From Pseudomonas fluorescens (GTDB lineage Bacteria; Pseudomonadota; Gammaproteobacteria; Pseudomonadales; Pseudomonadaceae): a DNA stretch of 64,000 nucleotides. The stretch is taken from positions 30,657-94,656 of the forward strand of contig NZ_VCNJ01000020.1 in the NCBI RefSeq assembly GCF_005938625.1. Reading direction: 5' to 3'. The notes under the pieces were generated by a model. The model saw only the letters and a program-made list of their open reading frames with translations. It had not been told where the DNA came from and searched no databases. Positions 60,277 to 64,000 of this stretch are shown in pieces. Within the stretch, counting starts at the first letter, position 1; the number at the start of each line of letters is the position of its first letter. The translations under genes were made by a program, and so were the position numbers.

Positions 60277-60882
60277 ATGAGTACTCGTAACAACGGATTG
60301 GCACTGCAGCGCATGCATTGGGTCGGACTACTGGCAGCGATTCTTGTCTGGGTTTTGGGGGTGACCGAGGTCGGCGGCAATGCGTCAATCTGGTTCTTTA
60401 AAACGGATGAAATGCTTGCCGCCCTGCTCTACGCCTTCGCCGAAAACTCGCCGCAATTACTTGACCCGTTTGTCGAAGGTGCGCTGCTTGCCCCCGACAC
60501 ATGGCTCTCGCCACTGGTCACCGCGCTGCTCGTCGTTCTGGATTTCCTGCCCGTCCTGCTTTCGACCTACGTGCTCTGGCTGACAGGGCTGTTTTTCCTG
60601 CGCTTGTCCCGCGGCGAAACCTGGACCGAGCGCAACATCAAGGTGTTATGGCGAGTGGGGATTCTGTGCATCATTTCACCGGCCACTTACCCGCTGGTAG
60701 AGACCTTGCAAGGTTTGGCACTGTCTATTGATCTGCCTCCTGGGGATCGCATCTTTCAACTCTCGATTGGCCTGTCTTCCTCTTCTGCCTACGAGATTGT
60801 CAAAGGCGTATTGCTCTGTTTATTTTCAATTATCATGCGCGATGCAAAAGTACTCAGCGATGAGCAAAGTCAATACATATAG
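60277..60882 (+). CDS. DUF2975 membrane protein
   Basis: 201 residues from the ATG at 60277 with GCAAGGA upstream (60256 is an alternative). Four membrane helices (near MHWVGLLAAILVWVLGV, WLSPLVTALLVVLDFLPVLLSTYVLWLTGLFFL, VGILCIISPATYPLV, AYEIVKGVLLCLFSIIM) and the short signature RGETWTERNIKVL. DUF2975 genes usually come with a small Xre-like regulator, as here. Function unknown. Confidence 0.86.
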   Translation: MSTRNNGLALQRMHWVGLLAAILVWVLGVTEVGGNASIWFFKTDEMLAALLYAFAENSPQLLDPFVEGALLAPDTWLSPLVTALLVVLDFLPVLLSTYVLWLTGLFFLRLSRGETWTERNIKVLWRVGILCIISPATYPLVETLQGLALSIDLPPGDRIFQLSIGLSSSSAYEIVKGVLLCLFSIIMRDAKVLSDEQSQYI

Positions 60883-60891
60883 AACAATACA

Positions 60892-61098
60892 ATGACCATT
60901 ATCGTCCGCCTTGACGTTGTCATGGCCACGCAAAAAATTCGCTCGAAAGAGTTAGCCAGCCTGCTGGGCATCACCGAGGCCAACCTGTCATTACTGAAAA
61001 ATGGCAAGGTCAAGGGCGTGAAAATGGCCACTCTGGACAAACTCTGTGCAGCACTCGATTGCCAACCCGGCGATCTGCTGGAATATCAGAAAGACTGA
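60892..61098 (+). CDS. Xre-family helix-turn-helix regulator (YozG-like)
   Basis: 68 residues, essentially a single HTH domain (MATQKIRSKELASLLGITEANLSLLKNGKVKGVKMATLDKLCAALDCQPGDLLEYQKD). It begins 9 bases after the DUF2975 stop and is therefore cotranscribed. Small partners of this kind are thought to control their own operon. An internal Met at residue 11 could be the start. Confidence 0.88.
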   Translation: MTIIVRLDVVMATQKIRSKELASLLGITEANLSLLKNGKVKGVKMATLDKLCAALDCQPGDLLEYQKD

Positions 61099-61182
61099 GC
61101 CTTGCGCATGCGCGAACGTTAATTGTCGCCAGTCCCCACCGTTTAACTCTCATTCAATCCTTAGTTGCAAGGCGGCTTTGTC

Positions 61183-61854
61183 ATGACCCGGTTTTTATTC
61201 TGCGCGCTGTTTTTACTGACAGCGTTGATCAGCGGCTGCGCCACGCAAATGGACGTGGCGCTGAATGCCACACCTGATCCGGACTATCACTTCGATCGAA
61301 AAGCGACTGTGCTGGTGACTTCTGCGGGCGGCAGTGACGAAAACGCACTTAATGCACGCTACTACCTACGGGACATGGTTAATGCGCTAAAAGACAGGGG
61401 CTACCAAGAGGTCTATACCGACGCCAGTATGCCGAAGAACCACGCACCGATAAAAATGACCGTCAGCCTCGATGTCGGCAGCCGACAGGTGACTTACCGA
61501 TATACCGCCACCGAGTATGGGCAGGTGCCGACCAGCACTTCTACCGTCTGCAAGAACAGCAAGAAAAAAGACGACCGACTTACCTGTACGAGTAGACCAA
61601 ACACTACCTATGGCCCGATAGGTACTTCGGAGCGAACCGGTTACACCACGCTCAGTACCTTTATTGCCACCGCACGCGATGAAGTCAGTAAGCGACCGGT
61701 CTACCTGCTTCGCGCTTCGTCCTATAACGAAGATTGCCAGTCAGCCAAGGTCGAAGCTTTTCTGGTGGAGCAAGGCTTGCAGAACCTGAACTTCGAGGAC
61801 CGTGTGCAGCGCAACTACACCGTCACGATGCCCGAAGGCTACCGCTGCAAGTAG
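61183..61854 (+). CDS. Putative lipoprotein of unknown function
   Basis: 223 residues from the ATG at 61183. Lipobox LISGCATQMD; the mature part has repeated beta-type segments (ATVLVTSAGGSDENALNARYYLRDMVNALKDRGYQEVYTD, PIKMTVSLDVGSRQVTYRYTATEYG) similar in style to DUF4136-like lipoproteins, and four Cys near the C-terminal half. No function known to me. Convergent with mrdA. Confidence 0.75.
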   Translation: MTRFLFCALFLLTALISGCATQMDVALNATPDPDYHFDRKATVLVTSAGGSDENALNARYYLRDMVNALKDRGYQEVYTDASMPKNHAPIKMTVSLDVGSRQVTYRYTATEYGQVPTSTSTVCKNSKKKDDRLTCTSRPNTTYGPIGTSERTGYTTLSTFIATARDEVSKRPVYLLRASSYNEDCQSAKVEAFLVEQGLQNLNFEDRVQRNYTVTMPEGYRCK

Positions 61855-61873
61855 ACTTTGCAGGGCAACTAAC

Positions 61874-61903
61874 AGCCTCGGCTCTCCAGCATGAGCCGGG
61901 GCT
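61874..61903. terminator. Hairpin between convergent lipoprotein and mrdA genes
   Basis: AGCCTCGGCTC pairs with GAGCCGGGGCT (eleven pairs, one G-U) around TCCAGCAT. There is no strong T-tract, so it is only a probable terminator. Confidence 0.5.
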
Positions 61904-61911
61904 GCGAACCG

Positions 61912-63804
61912 TTAGACGCGCGGGTCTCCAGGCGCCTTGGACGGCGCCGCATATTGCGGCTTGAGATGGCCGTCCTGATCAAGTAGCCAGGCGTCCATGA
62001 TCTGCCGCACCACAGGGCCGGCGACACGACCACCGGCCTCGCCGTTTTCGATCATCACCGAAATCGCAATCTTCGGATGCTCGGCCGGCGCGAAGCCAAC
62101 GAACAAGGCGTTATCGCGGTGGCGCTCGAGGGTTTTCTCGCGGTTATAACGCTCGCCCTGCTTGATGGCCACCACTTGCGCCGTACCACTCTTACCGGCG
62201 ATGCGGTATTGCGCACCGGCCGCGGCCGCACGAGCGATGCCTCGGGCATCGTGCATCACCATCTGCATGCCGTGATTGACCTGCTCCCAGTCTCGCGGAT
62301 CCTTGAGCAGGATGTTCGGCATCGGATGCTCATCGACCGGGGCAACGCCATCGACGGTTTTGGCCAGGTGCGGCCGGTTCCACACACCTTTGTTGGCGAT
62401 CAATGCCGTGGCCTGAGCCAGTTGCAGTGGCGTGACCTGCATGTAGCCCTGACCAATGCCGAGGATGACCGTTTCGCCCGGGAACCAGGCTTGCCGGCGA
62501 GTCGCGCGCTTCCAGGCTTGCGATGGCATCAGACCGGGCGACTCTTCAAACATGTCCAGCGAGACTTTCTCGCCGAGGCCGAACATCGCCATGTAATCGT
62601 GCAGGCGATCGATGCCGAGCTTATGCGCGAGGTCGTAGAAATAGGTGTCATTGGAACGCATGATCGCCGCGTCCATGTCCACCCAGCCATCGCCGCTGTG
62701 GTTCCAGTTGCGGTACTTGTGATCGAAGTCCGGGAGTTGGTAATAACCGGGGTCGAAAACGCGGGTCTGCGGCGTCACGACACCGGCGTCGAGGCCGGCG
62801 ATGGCCACCTCAGGCTTGATCGTCGAGCCCGGCGCGTAGAGCCCGCGCAGTACGCGGTTGAACAGCGGACGGTCGATCGAATCTCGCAGTGCCGAGTATT
62901 CCTTGGAGCTGATACCGGTGACGAACAGATTCGGATCGAAGCTCGGATTGCTGACCATGGCCAACACTTCACCGGTCGACGGATCGAGCGCAACGACAGA
63001 ACCACGACGATCACCCAGAGCCGCTTCGGCAGCTTCCTGGAGTTTGATGTCGAGGCTCAGGACGATGTTCTGGCCAGGAACTGGATCGGTATGTTTGAGT
63101 ACACGGAGCACGCGACCTTGGGCGTTGGTTTCCACCTCTTCATAACCAACGTGGCCGTGCAACTGCGCTTCGTAGAAACGCTCAATGCCGGTTTTGCCGA
63201 TGGATTGAGTACCGCGATATTCGACCGAATCGAGGCTTTTGGATTCTTTTTCGTTGATCCGGCCGACGTAACCGATTGAGTGGGCGAAATGTGCGCCGAG
63301 CGGGTAATGACGGACAAACTGCGGCTCGACATCAAGGCCTGGGAGGCGGAACTCGTTGACGGCCAGTACGGCGATCTGCTCCTCCGTCAGCTCATAGAAC
63401 AGCGTCACCGGCGTAAATGGGTGGCGGGACTGCTTCATGGCTTTATCGAAGACTGTGCGATCTTCTGCAGGCAGATGCAGGAGATTAATGACTTCGTCCA
63501 GTTCTTGATTGACGTCAGTGGCGCGTTCGCGGGTGACGGTCAGGTTGAAGCTGGGACGGTTATCGGCGAGCAGCACGCCATTGCGGTCGTAGATCAAGCC
63601 GCGTGTCGGCGGGATCGGCAAGACGTGGACGCGGTTGTTTTCAGAGATGGTCGAGTGGTAGTCGAATTCCACCACTTGCAGGATATACAGGCGCACGACC
63701 AGGGCGCAGCTGATGGCAAAGACAAATAAGGCGCAGGCGATCAACCGTTTGTTGACCAGGCGCGTCTCTTTTTCGTGATCCTTGATCGGGATGGGTTCAG
63801 GCAT
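61912..63804 (-). CDS. mrdA: Penicillin-binding protein 2 (MrdA) paralogue
   Basis: 630 residues from the ATG at 63804 (MPEPIPIKDHEKETRLVNKRL). One N-terminal membrane helix, a pedestal domain, and the transpeptidase domain with Ser327 in APGSTIKP, SxN in MRSNDTYFY, and KSG in AGKSGTAQV. PBP2 builds peptidoglycan for cell elongation with RodA. The usual copy lies in rlmH-mrdA-rodA; here neither rodA nor rlmH adjoins, so this is likely an additional copy. Upstream sequence to 64,000 shows no gene start. Confidence 0.92.
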   Translation of the reverse strand: MPEPIPIKDHEKETRLVNKRLIACALFVFAISCALVVRLYILQVVEFDYHSTISENNRVHVLPIPPTRGLIYDRNGVLLADNRPSFNLTVTRERATDVNQELDEVINLLHLPAEDRTVFDKAMKQSRHPFTPVTLFYELTEEQIAVLAVNEFRLPGLDVEPQFVRHYPLGAHFAHSIGYVGRINEKESKSLDSVEYRGTQSIGKTGIERFYEAQLHGHVGYEEVETNAQGRVLRVLKHTDPVPGQNIVLSLDIKLQEAAEAALGDRRGSVVALDPSTGEVLAMVSNPSFDPNLFVTGISSKEYSALRDSIDRPLFNRVLRGLYAPGSTIKPEVAIAGLDAGVVTPQTRVFDPGYYQLPDFDHKYRNWNHSGDGWVDMDAAIMRSNDTYFYDLAHKLGIDRLHDYMAMFGLGEKVSLDMFEESPGLMPSQAWKRATRRQAWFPGETVILGIGQGYMQVTPLQLAQATALIANKGVWNRPHLAKTVDGVAPVDEHPMPNILLKDPRDWEQVNHGMQMVMHDARGIARAAAAGAQYRIAGKSGTAQVVAIKQGERYNREKTLERHRDNALFVGFAPAEHPKIAISVMIENGEAGGRVAGPVVRQIMDAWLLDQDGHLKPQYAAPSKAPGDPRV

Positions 63805-64000
63805 TTCTACAGCAACTCTTTGACATAAATGAATGCCGATCCGTGGGCATGACATCAGTCCGTTAAAAAACGAGCTGCACCATACCAAAAACTGCCCGGT
63901 CACTTCAGAAGGAATTTCCCCAATGGCCATTTCTTGCGACGGCTGGGACAGCGGTGTCCCACGAAAACTTTCCTGCGGACAAAACAAAACCCCAACTGCT
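63805..64000. other. Upstream region of mrdA to the window end
   Basis: About 196 bases with no supportable gene; the mrdA promoter should lie here (a TATGGT-like -10 on the minus strand is near 63,880). A long open frame continues upstream of mrdA but lacks coding character. Confidence 0.4.

Overview
The window looks like a chromosomal segment of a fluorescent Pseudomonas (P. fluorescens group). The evidence is Pseudomonas-type proteins throughout (PsrA, a GAPDH with a long N-terminal extension, MtnP-type thioinosine phosphorylase, CopRS with a Met/His-rich cupredoxin, the lolC-lolD-lolE order) and many paired REP elements of the kinds common in that group. As I remember the P. aeruginosa PAO1 map, the genes follow stretches of PA2798-PA2810, PA2986-PA2993, PA3001-PA3020 and then scattered loci. 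No search was run to confirm this.

Layout. 1-7,563: truncated RssB-type response regulator/phosphatase, PilZ protein, MlaA, a degenerate HAD protein, a small DUF4404 protein, QueF, a cupredoxin and the copper two-component system CopRS. 7,576-14,979: lipoprotein-release operon lolC-lolD-lolE, a second PilZ protein, a glycerophosphodiesterase, SthA and ApbE. 14,980-25,047: tricarballylate/citrate-type MFS porter, GAPDH, then mfd-csiV-SNF2 helicase. 25,196-31,963: a second SNF2/SWIM helicase convergent with the first and ending a nagZ-mtnP-helicase operon, then psrA and lexA. 31,974-45,718: sulA, small conserved genes, topA, fadBA, a membrane-anchored protein, a universal stress protein, uup and slt. 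45,801-55,507: ABC exporter, pdxB, MATE pump, tusA, rlmM and acnA. 55,613-64,000: an Rsm-type small RNA followed by a more accessory set: APH-like kinase, AHSA1 protein, ADP-ribosylglycohydrolase, LprI-like protein, MerR regulator with a nitroreductase, DUF2975 membrane protein with Xre regulator, a lipoprotein and a second-copy-looking mrdA (PBP2).

Regulation visible in the DNA: two LexA boxes before lexA-sulA, two overlapping perfect PsrA boxes before psrA, an inverted repeat between the cupredoxin gene and copR, a MerR-type long-spacer promoter before the nitroreductase gene, and ten intrinsic terminators plus one weaker hairpin. PsrA and fadBA lie in the same block, which fits fatty-acid-responsive control of beta-oxidation.

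The most interesting signals are non-coding. On the minus strand at about 55,730-55,613 there is a roughly 118-nt RNA with six GGA motifs, several shown in hairpin loops, and an intrinsic terminator: a strong Rsm (RsmA-titrating) sRNA candidate, probably RsmX. On the plus strand at about 40,325-40,450 a structured, terminator-ended element with no upstream plus-strand gene is a candidate new sRNA. A terminator-like hairpin also sits inside the lol operon between lolD and lolE.
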